DNA of 64,000 nt, from the NCBI RefSeq assembly GCF_011044175.1, contig NZ_CP049057.1, forward strand, positions 1,627,501 through 1,691,500, given 5' to 3'. A model generated the notes under the pieces. The model was not told where the DNA came from and did not search any database. It saw only the letters and a list, made by a program, of their open reading frames with translations. The number at the start of each line of letters is the position of its first letter. Position 1 is the first letter of the stretch. Shown one piece after another: positions 9,369 to 18,955 of this stretch. Made by a program: the position numbers and the translations under genes. The DNA is from Rasiella rasia (lineage in GTDB: Bacteria > Bacteroidota > Bacteroidia > Flavobacteriales > Flavobacteriaceae).

Positions 9369-10145
9369 ATGACAACAGAGAGACCTTTAATTTTAGTCAC
9401 TAACGACGACGGTATTACAGCCCCGGGAATTCGCACACTTATTGAAGTAATGAACACCCTTGGCGATGTTTGCGTAGTTGCTCCAGATTCACCGCAAAGT
9501 GGTATGGGGCATGCTATCACTATAAACGACACCTTGTATTGTGATGCCATAAAAGTTCAAGAAAATCAGCCGCAACGAGAATACAGCTGTAGCGGAACAC
9601 CTGCAGATTGTGTAAAACTTGCTGTAAACGAACTTCTACCACGAAAACCCGATCTCTGTGTAAGTGGTATAAACCATGGTAGCAATTCATCTATTAACGT
9701 AATTTATAGTGGCACCATGAGTGCAGCAGTTGAAGCGGGCACCCAAGGTATTCCGTCTATAGGCTTTTCATTGTTAGACTATAGTCTAGACGCTAATTTT
9801 GAGCCTGTAAAAAAATATGTCAAGCAGGTTGCAGAACAATGCTTAAAAAATGGGTTACCTAAAGGGGTTGTACTCAATGTAAACTTTCCGAAGGCAAAAG
9901 AAGCCGAATTAAAAGGCCTTAAAATTTGTAGGCAAGCGAACGCGCATTGGATTGAAAATTTTGACAAAAGAACCAATCCTTTAGGACGTGAATATTACTG
10001 GCTTACAGGTGAGTTTGTGAATGAAGACAAAGGTGAAGATACTGACGAGTGGGCGCTGGCAAACAACTATGTATCTGTTGTGCCTGTGCAATTCGATTTA
10101 ACCGCGCACCATGCAATTCAGGAAATAAACACTTGGGATTTATGA
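9369..10145 (+). CDS. surE: 5'/3'-nucleotidase SurE
   Basis: Cytoplasmic survival protein SurE, 258 aa, a metal-dependent phosphatase acting on nucleoside 5'- and 3'-monophosphates and short polyphosphate. The metal site motif LVTNDDGITAPGI is at the N-terminus with Asp13 and Asp14. It is followed by APDSPQSGMGHAIT, SGTPADCVKLA and GINHGSNSSINVIYSGTMSAA, all diagnostic. The gene overlaps the next small gene by 4 bp (ATGA), and lpxB follows. The surE - small membrane protein - lpxB order is common in flavobacteria. Confidence 0.95.
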   Translation: MTTERPLILVTNDDGITAPGIRTLIEVMNTLGDVCVVAPDSPQSGMGHAITINDTLYCDAIKVQENQPQREYSCSGTPADCVKLAVNELLPRKPDLCVSGINHGSNSSINVIYSGTMSAAVEAGTQGIPSIGFSLLDYSLDANFEPVKKYVKQVAEQCLKNGLPKGVVLNVNFPKAKEAELKGLKICRQANAHWIENFDKRTNPLGREYYWLTGEFVNEDKGEDTDEWALANNYVSVVPVQFDLTAHHAIQEINTWDL

Positions 10146-10441
10146 AAACAACCAAAAAATACATTGGAAAAAACATTTTCATAGGGTTTCTTCTTGGCAT
10201 ACTTGTAAACGCAATTGGGAGTGTACTCTACATTCTTCTTTTTTCTAAGTACAGTCTAAAAACCACAATAGAAGTAGCGCTAGAAGAAAACGTTATGGGA
10301 AACATTATTGGTTTGGGCGCCTTATTAAACCTATTGCTGTTTTTCTTTTTTCTGAAAAAGAACCGCTATTATAGAGCTAGAGGAGTAATTATGGCAACTA
10401 TAATTGCAGCATTTTTAATCCTTATAGCAAAATTCAATTAG
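10142..10441 (+). CDS. Small conserved membrane protein between surE and lpxB
   Basis: A 99-aa protein of unknown function with three predicted membrane helices (about residues 10-34, 52-69 and 78-96) and a basic loop (KKNRYYRARG) before the last helix. The start is the ATG that overlaps the surE stop by 4 bp (ATGA); an earlier in-frame start lies deep inside surE and is not credible. Translational coupling to surE and the 44-bp gap to lpxB suggest co-transcription and an envelope role. I do not recognise a named family. Confidence 0.75.
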   Translation: MKTTKKYIGKNIFIGFLLGILVNAIGSVLYILLFSKYSLKTTIEVALEENVMGNIIGLGALLNLLLFFFFLKKNRYYRARGVIMATIIAAFLILIAKFN

Positions 10442-10485
10442 TAGATACTAACTGCTTCTCGTATCTTTAGGCATATTTCCAACTC

Positions 10486-11604
10486 ATGAAATATTACATA
10501 CTTGCAGGTGAAGCTTCTGGCGATCTACACGGCGCCAATCTTATGAAAGCGCTCTTTGTTGAAGATCCGGAAGCCGAGATTCGATTTTGGGGTGGCGATC
10601 TTATGCAAGCTGTTGGAGGAACCTTGGTGACTCACTATAAAGAACGTGCGTTTATGGGATTTGCCGAAGTACTAATAAACCTTCGGAAAATTTCGAAACT
10701 CATTACCAATTGTAAAAAAGATATTGAAGCATTTCAACCAGACGCACTAATTTTTATAGACAATTCAGGTTTTAATCTTCGTATTGCGAAATGGGCAAAA
10801 CCCGAAGGTTTTAAGACACATTATTATGTGAGTCCACAGGTTTGGGCTTCACGTGCCAGCCGGGTCAAAACAATAAAAGCAACTATAGACCACATGTATG
10901 TAGTGCTTCCATTTGTTGCAGATTTTTATAAAAAATATAACTACCCTGTTCACTTCGTTGGGCATCCACTTATAGATGCAATTGCCAATAGAACACAAGT
11001 AAGTCCGCAAGAATTCAAGAAAACACATGGTTTAGACGATCGACCAATAATTGCATTATTACCAGGCAGCCGAAAACAAGAAATAAACAAAATGCTGTCT
11101 ATTATGCTTAGCGTGGTAGGCGATTTCCCTGAGTACCAGTTTGTAATTGCTGGCGCCCCCAGTCAAGAAGTCTCATTCTACGATCCATTTATACAAGAGC
11201 AAAATGTTCATTTAATTGCTAACAAAACATACGATTTGTTAAGCCTTTCTAGTGCAGCCCTCGTTACTTCCGGAACCGCTACCCTAGAGACCGCTTTGTT
11301 TAAAGTACCTCAGGTTGTATGCTATAAGGCTAATGCAATTTCGTACCAGATCGCAAAGCGTATTATTACCCTAAAATTTATCTCTTTGGTGAATTTAGTA
11401 TTAGATAAAGAAGTTGTAAAAGAGCTTATTCAAGGAGAGCTGAACACAAAGAATCTGAAACAGGAGCTCACCAAAATTCTAGATGAATACGAGCGTGCGA
11501 AGTTATTTTTAAAATACTACGATTTAGAAAAAGCCTTGGGCGGAAAAGGAGCGAGTGCAAAAACTGCAGAACTCATTGTCAGCAGCCTGAAAAATCACGC
11601 TTAA
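10486..11604 (+). CDS. lpxB: Lipid-A-disaccharide synthase
   Basis: LpxB, 372 aa, a GT19 glycosyltransferase that joins UDP-2,3-diacylglucosamine and lipid X to form the lipid A disaccharide at the inner face of the inner membrane. Motifs seen: GEASGDLHGANLMKAL at the N-terminus, FMGFAEVL, YYVSPQVWASR, GHPLIDA and the nucleotide-binding PGSRKQEI. TSGTATLETALF and the C-terminal helices complete the fold, and the length is normal. A TATCTTTA box just upstream could be its own weak promoter, although read-through from surE is also likely. Confidence 0.95.
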   Translation: MKYYILAGEASGDLHGANLMKALFVEDPEAEIRFWGGDLMQAVGGTLVTHYKERAFMGFAEVLINLRKISKLITNCKKDIEAFQPDALIFIDNSGFNLRIAKWAKPEGFKTHYYVSPQVWASRASRVKTIKATIDHMYVVLPFVADFYKKYNYPVHFVGHPLIDAIANRTQVSPQEFKKTHGLDDRPIIALLPGSRKQEINKMLSIMLSVVGDFPEYQFVIAGAPSQEVSFYDPFIQEQNVHLIANKTYDLLSLSSAALVTSGTATLETALFKVPQVVCYKANAISYQIAKRIITLKFISLVNLVLDKEVVKELIQGELNTKNLKQELTKILDEYERAKLFLKYYDLEKALGGKGASAKTAELIVSSLKNHA

Positions 11605-11716
11605 TTTTCAAAGAGGGGACAAGAAATAATTGTTAATTTCGTTTTAATAACTGTTTTACAACCTACTTCTATAACATCTGTTAGAATAGTACTTTTAAGA
11701 TATCTAAAGCAACTTG

Positions 11717-12220
11717 ATGAAAAAACTACTACCTCTTCTGCTCCTAACCATTTTTTTAGCTTCCTGTGGAAGTTCAAAACGAACAACCCCGACCTATAAG
11801 AAACGTACGGTAACAAAAAGTACCAGCACGAGCAACACCACCGCAGACCGTGTGATAAAATACGCAAAGACCTTTGAAGGCACTCGCTATAAATTTGGAG
11901 GCACCACTAAAAAAGGAATGGACTGCTCTGGACTCATATACACATCATTCCTAAAAGAAGACATCTCGCTGCCTCGTATCTCACGAGATATGGCAAAACA
12001 AGGAACCCGTATATCATTACTAAAAGCTGAAGCTGGCGATTTGGTATTCTTTCAGACAAATAAAAGCCGAAATGTAATTAATCATGTTGGTTTGGTTGTT
12101 GAAAACATACGTGGGGAACTAAAATTTATACACGCTACCACTTCAAAAGGGGTAATTATTTCATCTATACAAGAAAATTATTGGAATAACGCTTTTGTAC
12201 AGGCACGACGCATTATTTAA
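11717..12220 (+). CDS. NlpC/P60 family peptidoglycan endopeptidase, lipoprotein
   Basis: Predicted outer membrane lipoprotein of 167 aa that cleaves peptide stems in peptidoglycan. The start is the ATG at 11717, one codon after a possible TTG. A signal peptide ends in the lipobox LASC, followed by a Ser/Thr/Lys-rich linker. The NlpC/P60 domain shows the catalytic Cys in MDCSGLIYTSF, the His in INHVGLVVE and the third polar residue in IHATTSKGV. It stands between lpxB and comEC on the same strand. The catalytic set is complete. Confidence 0.92.
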   Translation: MKKLLPLLLLTIFLASCGSSKRTTPTYKKRTVTKSTSTSNTTADRVIKYAKTFEGTRYKFGGTTKKGMDCSGLIYTSFLKEDISLPRISRDMAKQGTRISLLKAEAGDLVFFQTNKSRNVINHVGLVVENIRGELKFIHATTSKGVIISSIQENYWNNAFVQARRII

Positions 12221-12286
12221 AAGCAAAAAATAGTATCTTTATTGTAACTCTCCTACCCTAAATTGGCAGTACGCCATTAGTTTTGG

Positions 12287-14326
12287 ATGAGATCTCCCTT
12301 TATTAATAACACCATAGTTCTCATGGCGCTTTTTCTCGCGCTGGGGATTACCTTCGGATTTTACACAAACAAGCATCCTTTTGTTATCCCGAAAGTATGG
12401 TGGTTTGGCATACTAATTTTGCCTATCGTATTACTTGGTATTACTTGGCTCTTGGGAAAGAGAAAACTGCACCCTACACCTGTTTTTGGTTTAATTGTCT
12501 GTTTTATTTTCTTCGGAATTGGATTTGCAAATTACACGCTTCGGTTACCAAAATATCAACCCAGTCACTATACCAACAACCTTCAAAAAGATACATTCCT
12601 TCAACTCAAAATAAAAGAACACCTAAAGCCTAATAGTTATTATGAAAATTATCTTGCGGAAGTGATTTTTCAAAATGCTACTAAAACCACAGGCTTACTT
12701 TTGCTTCATATTGAGAAAGACAGTACAGTTGCTTCATTGGCAGTTGATGAATATTTAGTAGTTAAAGGCAACCCACAACGAGTTCGTCAGCCCCGAAATC
12801 CGTATCAATTTAATTATGCCCAATACATGGAACATTTGGGCGTGCATCGTGAAATGACTATTAAATCAAATTCGATGCTTTTCCGAAGAAAAGTTCATAC
12901 AAGTATAGTAGGATTTTCAGAACGTATTAGATTGCATTTAATCGCCAAACTGCAGCAAACAACATTAAAACATGATGAATTAAGCATTTTGCAAGCGTTT
13001 GTATTAGGTGAGCGCAGAGCAATAGATAAACAACTTTACGAGGCCTATGCTGCTGCTGGCGCCATACATATTTTAGCCGTTTCTGGATTACATGTTGGCA
13101 TTCTCTATTTTATTCTCCTTTTTTTGCTCAAACCCCTCACCTATACACCATATGGAGCTCGAAGTAGAAGTATCATAATTGTACTCTTACTATGGTGTTT
13201 TGCGCTGCTTGCTGGATTATCACCATCTGTAGTACGGGCAGTTACTATGTTCTCCTTTTTTACGGTAGCGACCGCCCTTAACAGACCCACCAACAGCTTT
13301 AACACGTTGCTTTTATCGTTCTTAGTGCTTTTATTAATTGCTCCCAGTTGGTTGTTTCATGTTGGCTTTCAACTTAGCTATTTGGCAGTTTTCTTTATAC
13401 TTTGGTTACAACCAAAATTGTATGCACTTTATAAACCGAAATTCTACATAGACAAAACGCTCTGGGGTATCATCACGGTTACCATTGCCGCACAGGCAGG
13501 AATACTACCTCTTAGTTTGTATTATTTTCACCAATTTCCGGGGTTGTTTTTTCTCACCAATATAGTCGTACTACCTGTGTTGGGCATTCTTTTGGCGGGC
13601 GGACTGCTTCTTATAGTTTTAGCGGCATGCAATGCGGTTCCTACTGGCTATACCGAAATATACAATGAAGCTATTACCATCTTAAATGATTTTATTACTT
13701 GGGTAGCGCAACAAGATTTTTTCTTGGTAAGAAACATTTCATTTTCCGCTGGAAAAATGATGGTGAGCTACCTCGTATTGGTTTGCCTAGTTATACTATG
13801 GAAAAAAACAACTTCAAGACGTCTAGTTATTACTTTAGGAAGCATTGCGCTATTTGTAAGTGTGTGTATTTGGGACAAGAAAGAGACTAGCTTAAATGAA
13901 TTGGTTGTTTTTCACAAAAACCGAAAGACCCTAATTGGTGTAAAAACACAAGAACAGCTATTACTTTTTTCTAATGATACGACCCAGATTGACGCTACCC
14001 AACCTATTCCGGGGTACAGGGCTAAAATGGCAATAGACAGTACAACTATTGCAAAGGTTCCATCATTATTTGAGTATGGCGACACCACCTTTTTAATACT
14101 AGATAGTTTAGGTGTGTATTCCAAACTACAGCAAGTAGATATTGCGATTCTTACGCACAGTTCGAAAGTAAACCTAACTAGATTCATAGACAGCGTTCAA
14201 CCAAAACTTATTATCGCCGACGGCAGTAACTATAAAAGTTATATAGATAGGTGGCGGGAAACTTGTACTATTAAAAAACTCCCTTTTCACCACACGGGTA
14301 CTAAGGGAGCCTTTACATTTAAATAG
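12287..14326 (+). CDS. comEC: ComEC/Rec2 family DNA-uptake channel protein
   Basis: Polytopic inner membrane protein of 679 aa. It starts with an N-terminal hydrophobic region plus OB-like DUF4131 segment (about residues 1-200). The Competence core follows, with LGERRAIDK and the hallmark HILAVSGLHVGILYF and then about eight membrane helices. ComEC forms the channel for single-stranded DNA entry in natural transformation. The C-terminal part (about 540-679) resembles the usual metallo-beta-lactamase-like domain only in outline: the expected HxHxDH site is reduced to ILTHSSKVNLT. Nuclease activity of this copy is therefore doubtful. Confidence 0.9.
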   Translation: MRSPFINNTIVLMALFLALGITFGFYTNKHPFVIPKVWWFGILILPIVLLGITWLLGKRKLHPTPVFGLIVCFIFFGIGFANYTLRLPKYQPSHYTNNLQKDTFLQLKIKEHLKPNSYYENYLAEVIFQNATKTTGLLLLHIEKDSTVASLAVDEYLVVKGNPQRVRQPRNPYQFNYAQYMEHLGVHREMTIKSNSMLFRRKVHTSIVGFSERIRLHLIAKLQQTTLKHDELSILQAFVLGERRAIDKQLYEAYAAAGAIHILAVSGLHVGILYFILLFLLKPLTYTPYGARSRSIIIVLLLWCFALLAGLSPSVVRAVTMFSFFTVATALNRPTNSFNTLLLSFLVLLLIAPSWLFHVGFQLSYLAVFFILWLQPKLYALYKPKFYIDKTLWGIITVTIAAQAGILPLSLYYFHQFPGLFFLTNIVVLPVLGILLAGGLLLIVLAACNAVPTGYTEIYNEAITILNDFITWVAQQDFFLVRNISFSAGKMMVSYLVLVCLVILWKKTTSRRLVITLGSIALFVSVCIWDKKETSLNELVVFHKNRKTLIGVKTQEQLLLFSNDTTQIDATQPIPGYRAKMAIDSTTIAKVPSLFEYGDTTFLILDSLGVYSKLQQVDIAILTHSSKVNLTRFIDSVQPKLIIADGSNYKSYIDRWRETCTIKKLPFHHTGTKGAFTFK

Positions 14327-14349
14327 TCGAAACACTTAACTAAAAACAA

Positions 14350-14886
14350 CTACTCAAAAGTGCCTTTAAAATTTTCTTGGTATTCCTGCCACGCATTCGC
14401 CGAAGTCAATGTTTTATAATCGTCGTTCGCAATCATCTTTAAAAAGATTTCTAGTTGTTGTGGCGTTTTATAGCCAGCTATGGATTGTATTAGCGTAGCA
14501 TCTTCTTCAAAAAAGACAATGCTAGGATAGCCATTTACTTTTAAAGCATGGGCAAACAAATGTTGTGAATTTCTACCCTTTCTACCAGGTTGGTAGTTTG
14601 GATTGGTATAGGTGAAATCTTGATAGGTTATTTCTTCTGTACCTTCTGCATTAAACTTCACCGGATAGTAATGTTCATTAATAAACGCCGCTACTTTGGC
14701 ATCTCCAAATGTGTTTTTATCTAGTAGTTTACATGGGCCACACCAATTAGTGTAGACATCCATGATAATTTTCTTAGGTTCTTTTTTTTGTGCAGCCAGT
14801 GCCTCTTCCATGCTCATCCAATTAACTTTTTGGGCGCTCACGGTTCCAGCAGTAACTAGAATAGCAAGTAAGAATAACTTTTTCAT
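14350..14886 (-). CDS. Secreted thioredoxin family protein
   Basis: Periplasmic thioredoxin-fold protein of 178 aa with signal peptide (MKKLFLLAILVTAGTVSAQ) and redox motif NWCGPCK. It is of the DUF255/thioredoxin-7 type, with the family-typical DKNTFGDAKVAAFINEHYYPVKF. It probably reduces or isomerises disulfides in exported proteins. The ATG at 14886 is chosen because it starts the signal peptide directly; an upstream TTG would add 15 unlikely residues. It converges with comEC (23 bp gap). A terminator separates it from the peptide transporter upstream. Confidence 0.88.
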   Translation of the reverse strand: MKKLFLLAILVTAGTVSAQKVNWMSMEEALAAQKKEPKKIIMDVYTNWCGPCKLLDKNTFGDAKVAAFINEHYYPVKFNAEGTEEITYQDFTYTNPNYQPGRKGRNSQHLFAHALKVNGYPSIVFFEEDATLIQSIAGYKTPQQLEIFLKMIANDDYKTLTSANAWQEYQENFKGTFE

Positions 14887-14942
14887 AGCAAGTTTCTTTA
14901 GTAGGACGTTTCCGAAGTGAAAACATTTCAATGATTACTAAC

Positions 14943-14972
14943 AAAAAACGTTCCACAAAGGGAACGTTTTTT
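14943..14972 (-). terminator. Rho-independent terminator after the POT transporter
   Basis: The perfect inverted repeat AAAAAACGTTCC / GGAACGTTTTTT with a 6-nt loop lies 20 bp beyond the stop of the peptide transporter. It ends in a T run on the minus strand. It would isolate the transporter transcript from the thioredoxin gene. Confidence 0.85.
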
Positions 14973-14992
14973 ATCAAAATTAATTGTGTTAA

Positions 14993-16582
14993 TTAACGTA
15001 CACCGTGCATTTTCTTTATAAGTGTTTTGTTTAAAAGTAGCATTATAATACCTGCACCTATAGGTATAAGCGTAAATATCATAAAGAAGTAGGTTAATCC
15101 TTTTTCCTCTAGGATAGGGTCCATATAACTACCTGTAATACCTGCAGCTAAGTTTGCTATAAAGTTAGCAACAAACCAAACTCCAAACATTAGCCCTACC
15201 AATTTAATTGGTGCTAACTTACTTACATAAGATAACCCAACTGGAGAGACGCAAAGTTCTCCTAGCGTATGGAATAAATATGCGAATACTAAGAACATCA
15301 TACTTACAGACGCCGTTTTAGCTCCTAAAGGAATGCTCATAGAACCGTAAGCTAATATTCCAAACCCAAGACCTAAAAGAATAAGTCCGATTGCAAATTT
15401 AACTGGGCCCGACGGATTGTATTTACTCTGCCAAATTTTAGAAAACAATGGCGCAAAGGCAATGATAAAGAACGAGTTTAGAATTCCAAACCAAGATGCT
15501 TTTACCTCAGCAACATCTGCATTAAACTCTCTAACTAACATCCAGATAACGATTGCCCAAATTATTATAAAACTGGTTCCTAATAGTATATTAGACAATG
15601 CGTATTTTGCAAATGTTTGTTTAAATAACATTCCTAGAACCCATGTAATAATTAACATAGGTACTACCGTAAGAATGGTATTGAATATTTTGAAAGTCAT
15701 TGCACCATTACCAACCAAGACACGGTCTGTATAATCTGCTGCGAAAATGGTCATAGAACCACCTGCTTGTTCAAAAGCCCACCAGAAGAAAATAGTAAAG
15801 AAGGCTAACACACCAATCACAATGAGTCTATCGCTAGTTACTTTAGATCTTTTAGCATCATCTATCGTATCTTCAATAGCATCTTTAGTGTCTTCTAGCG
15901 TATCTTCAACAGCATCGTCGAAGTCTTGAGTTCCTTTTGGTGATAAACCTATACGTCCAAAAATCTTTTGTGCAAAGTAAAATTGTAGCATTCCGAAGAA
16001 CATAAAAATACCCGCTAATCCGAAACCATAGTGCCATCCAATAGATTCTCCTATATAACCGCATAATAATATTCCTAGGAAGGCTCCTGCGTTAATACCC
16101 ATGTAAAAAATGGTATAACCAGCATCTTTTTCTTTCCCTTGGTTTTTGTACAATTGTCCTACCATTGACGAAATATTCGGCTTAAATAATCCGTTCCCAA
16201 TAATTAACAGACCAAGACCAATGTAGAAAAATGGATCTGCAAATACTTCTAATCCCATCGCCGCATGCCCTAACGTCATTAATAAGGCTCCAATTACAAC
16301 CGCGTTACGATACCCTGTAAGCTTATCTGCTATCAACCCTCCAAAAATTGGAGTAATATATACAAGTCCTGTATACACTCCATACAACCATAATGCCTCT
16401 GAGCGTTCCCATCCCCAGCCTTCATCTAATACTGCTGATACTAAGAATAGCACCAATAGTGCCCGCATCCCATAGTAGGAAAAGCGTTCCCACATTTCAG
16501 TAAAGAAGAGTACAAAAAGTCCCGAAGGATGCCCTAAAACGGTTCGTTGGTTAGTTTCTGAACCTCCAAATTTAAATTCCAT
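14993..16582 (-). CDS. POT/PTR family proton-dependent peptide transporter
   Basis: Major facilitator of 529 aa with about 14 membrane helices that imports di- and tripeptides with protons. The diagnostic first helix motif FTEMWERFSYYGMRALL (the ExxER-type coupling motif) is present. Further POT motifs are GGLIADKLTGYRNAV, KPNISSMVGQLY and GCYIG-like segments, and FAQKIFGRIG ends the first half. A charged loop of about 40 residues (EDTLEDTKDAIEDTIDD) separates the two halves. It lies 25 bp after a dipeptidyl peptidase IV gene, which would supply its dipeptide substrates, so the pair is probably one operon. Confidence 0.93.
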   Translation of the reverse strand: MEFKFGGSETNQRTVLGHPSGLFVLFFTEMWERFSYYGMRALLVLFLVSAVLDEGWGWERSEALWLYGVYTGLVYITPIFGGLIADKLTGYRNAVVIGALLMTLGHAAMGLEVFADPFFYIGLGLLIIGNGLFKPNISSMVGQLYKNQGKEKDAGYTIFYMGINAGAFLGILLCGYIGESIGWHYGFGLAGIFMFFGMLQFYFAQKIFGRIGLSPKGTQDFDDAVEDTLEDTKDAIEDTIDDAKRSKVTSDRLIVIGVLAFFTIFFWWAFEQAGGSMTIFAADYTDRVLVGNGAMTFKIFNTILTVVPMLIITWVLGMLFKQTFAKYALSNILLGTSFIIIWAIVIWMLVREFNADVAEVKASWFGILNSFFIIAFAPLFSKIWQSKYNPSGPVKFAIGLILLGLGFGILAYGSMSIPLGAKTASVSMMFLVFAYLFHTLGELCVSPVGLSYVSKLAPIKLVGLMFGVWFVANFIANLAAGITGSYMDPILEEKGLTYFFMIFTLIPIGAGIIMLLLNKTLIKKMHGVR

Positions 16583-16607
16583 ATACGTAAGTGTTAGTTA
16601 ATTAAGG

Positions 16608-18785
16608 TTATAAGTTGTTTTTAATAAAATCTGTCATCAAGGTATATAAATGTAGGCGTGTATTACCTCCATAAATACCATGATTTTTATCTGGATACAC
16701 GCGCCAGTCGAATTGCTTATTAGCCTGCACCAATGCTTCTATAAGACGCATGGTGTTTTGCACATGTACATTATCGTCTGCACTACCATGTACTAGTAGA
16801 AACTTTCCTTCTAATTTGTCTACATGGTTAATAGGTGAGTTATTGTCGTAGCCAGAAGCATTCTCTTGTGGCGTGGTCATATAGCGTTCTGTATATATAG
16901 TATCATAGAAGCGCCAGCTAGTCACTGGAGCCACCGCAATGGCCATAGAGAAAGTGTCGGCTCCTTGAAACAAGCAATTACTAGACATAAAGCCTCCGTA
17001 ACTCCATCCCCAAATACCCACACGGTCACTATCTATATATGGAAGCGCACCCAATTGTTTTGCCGCAGCAATTTGATCTTCAACTTCGTACTTTCCGAGT
17101 TCTTTCTGAGTCATCTTTTTAAAGTCACGACCTTTTAGTCCTGTACCCCGACCATCTACACATGCTATAACATATCCTTGCTGTGCAAGCATTTGGTGCC
17201 AGTAGTCATTAGCACCGCCCCACGAATTTTTAACACTCTGCGAGCCAGGCCCAGAATACTGGTACATAAATAACGGGTATTGCTTACTTGCATCAAAATT
17301 TGCCGGTTTTATTATGTACATGTTTAACTCCTCGCCATTTACTTTTAAAGTCCCAAATTCTTTCTTTGAAGTATTGTAACCTGCTATTTGTTCCTTTAGA
17401 GCATTGTTGTTCTTAATTTCACGTATTAGCGTGCCATCAATTGCTTTGTGTAGTGTAAATTCATAGGGAGTTTCAGTATTGTGAAATGTATTAATGTAGT
17501 ACGTAAAATCTTTGCTGAAAGCGGCACTATTTGTACCCGTTCCTTGCGAAAGACGCGCTTTGTTCTCACCACTTTTTAGTACTGAGTACACATCTCTGTT
17601 TGTACTTCCATTTTCGGTACTCTGGTAATAAATACGTCCTGTTTTTTGGTCAAAACCATAATAGTTGGTCACCTCCCATGGCCCCTTCGTTACTTGTGCG
17701 ATAAGTTTTCCAGATTTGTCGTAATGGTAAATATGGTTCCAACCATCTTTCTCACTGGTCCATATAAAACTGTTGTTGTTAAGAAAAGTAAGATTGTCTG
17801 TGACATCAACATAGGCATCATCTTTCTCTTTCAAAATGAGCGTCGAGCTATTTTTCTTAGCATCAACAAAAACCAAGTCAATTACATTTTGTTTTCTGTT
17901 TGTTAGCTGTACACTCAATAAATTTGCATCGTTGGTCCATTGTATACGCGGAATGTAATAACTATTAAAACTAGCTAAATCTACTTCGTTTGTAGTATTT
18001 GAGTTTAAATCGTATACATGTAACGAAACCTTAGCATTTGGATCGCCCGCTTTAGGGTATTTAAAAACCTGCTGACTAGGATATAGGTCTTCTCCATAAA
18101 CATCCATAGAAAAACGCGGGACATCAGTTTCATCAAACCTAACATATGCTATTTTTGAACCATCTTTATTCCAATCGAATGCACGAACAAAGGCAAATTC
18201 TTCTTCATATACCCAGTCTGTTATTCCATTAATTATACTGTTCTTTTTACCATCACTGGTAATCTGCTTTTCTACTCCGCTTTTTAAATCTTTAATGTAG
18301 AGGTTGTTTTCATAGCCAAATGCAATCTTAGACCCATCATTACTAAATGTTGGCTCTTGTATTTGCTTATCCGAAACCATGGTAAGCTGTTTCGACTTCA
18401 AGTCGTATACGTAATACGTACCAACAGAGGAGCGACGATAAATTTGCTTTAACTGTGTAGCTAAAAGCAATTTCGATTCATCTTTGCTTAATTCGTAAGA
18501 GATGATAAAGTTAATACCTGGTAAATCTGCAGAGCTCACCAGAGTTCTCACTTTTTCACCGCTTTTATAGTCGTAAACATCTACGGTAGATGCGTTTAAT
18601 TGACGGCTATAATTTAAGACAGCATATTCAGTACCATTATTCAACGACCTTAGTGCATCTAGGCGTTCGGTCCTAAAAGTGCCACCCCATATATCTTCTA
18701 GAGTAAATTCTTTTTTTTGAGCGGTTGCTGTAGTTAATGCCAACACAAACAATACAAGCAAGGAGGTACGAGGAAGTGATTTCAA
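16608..18785 (-). CDS. Dipeptidyl peptidase IV (S9 family prolyl peptidase)
   Basis: Secreted serine peptidase of 725 aa that releases X-Pro or X-Ala dipeptides. It has a signal peptide (ending TTATAQ), an eight-bladed beta-propeller domain (DPPIV_N, about residues 30-470) containing the substrate-anchoring double Glu in DWVYEEEFAF, and an alpha/beta hydrolase domain. The hydrolase domain has nucleophile motif GWSYGGFMS, Asp in GSADDNVH and His in DKNHGIYGG, so the triad is complete. Translation seems to start at a TTG that directly begins the signal peptide. The peptide transporter follows 25 bp later on the same strand. Confidence 0.93.
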   Translation of the reverse strand: MKSLPRTSLLVLFVLALTTATAQKKEFTLEDIWGGTFRTERLDALRSLNNGTEYAVLNYSRQLNASTVDVYDYKSGEKVRTLVSSADLPGINFIISYELSKDESKLLLATQLKQIYRRSSVGTYYVYDLKSKQLTMVSDKQIQEPTFSNDGSKIAFGYENNLYIKDLKSGVEKQITSDGKKNSIINGITDWVYEEEFAFVRAFDWNKDGSKIAYVRFDETDVPRFSMDVYGEDLYPSQQVFKYPKAGDPNAKVSLHVYDLNSNTTNEVDLASFNSYYIPRIQWTNDANLLSVQLTNRKQNVIDLVFVDAKKNSSTLILKEKDDAYVDVTDNLTFLNNNSFIWTSEKDGWNHIYHYDKSGKLIAQVTKGPWEVTNYYGFDQKTGRIYYQSTENGSTNRDVYSVLKSGENKARLSQGTGTNSAAFSKDFTYYINTFHNTETPYEFTLHKAIDGTLIREIKNNNALKEQIAGYNTSKKEFGTLKVNGEELNMYIIKPANFDASKQYPLFMYQYSGPGSQSVKNSWGGANDYWHQMLAQQGYVIACVDGRGTGLKGRDFKKMTQKELGKYEVEDQIAAAKQLGALPYIDSDRVGIWGWSYGGFMSSNCLFQGADTFSMAIAVAPVTSWRFYDTIYTERYMTTPQENASGYDNNSPINHVDKLEGKFLLVHGSADDNVHVQNTMRLIEALVQANKQFDWRVYPDKNHGIYGGNTRLHLYTLMTDFIKNNL

Positions 18786-18927
18786 AACGTTGCGATTTTA
18801 ATATGTCAATGTTACTAAAATTTCAGCAAATTAGCACGTTTTTAATAGTAAAATACGGCGAATTGCCCTCGCATAAAGGGCTTCAAAATTCAATCATATC
18901 CTACGGTCTGCACAATTACAATAATCT

Positions 18928-18935
18928 TATCTTTG
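18928..18935 (+). promoter_or_regulatory. Candidate promoter (-7 box) of the HMG-CoA reductase operon
   Basis: TATCTTTG fits the TAnnTTTG consensus exactly and lies 20 bp upstream of the HMG-CoA reductase ATG. A TCTG at 18907-18910 is a one-mismatch -33 candidate at 17 bp. It lies in the 170-bp region divergent to the dipeptidyl peptidase gene. Confidence 0.5.
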
Positions 18936-18955
18936 TTACTTCAACGTAATATCCA

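Noticed and set aside
10049-10141. N-terminal extension of the small gene behind surE
   Set aside because: It would lie inside surE in another frame and gives a Cys-rich, implausible sequence; the ATGA overlap start is much better.
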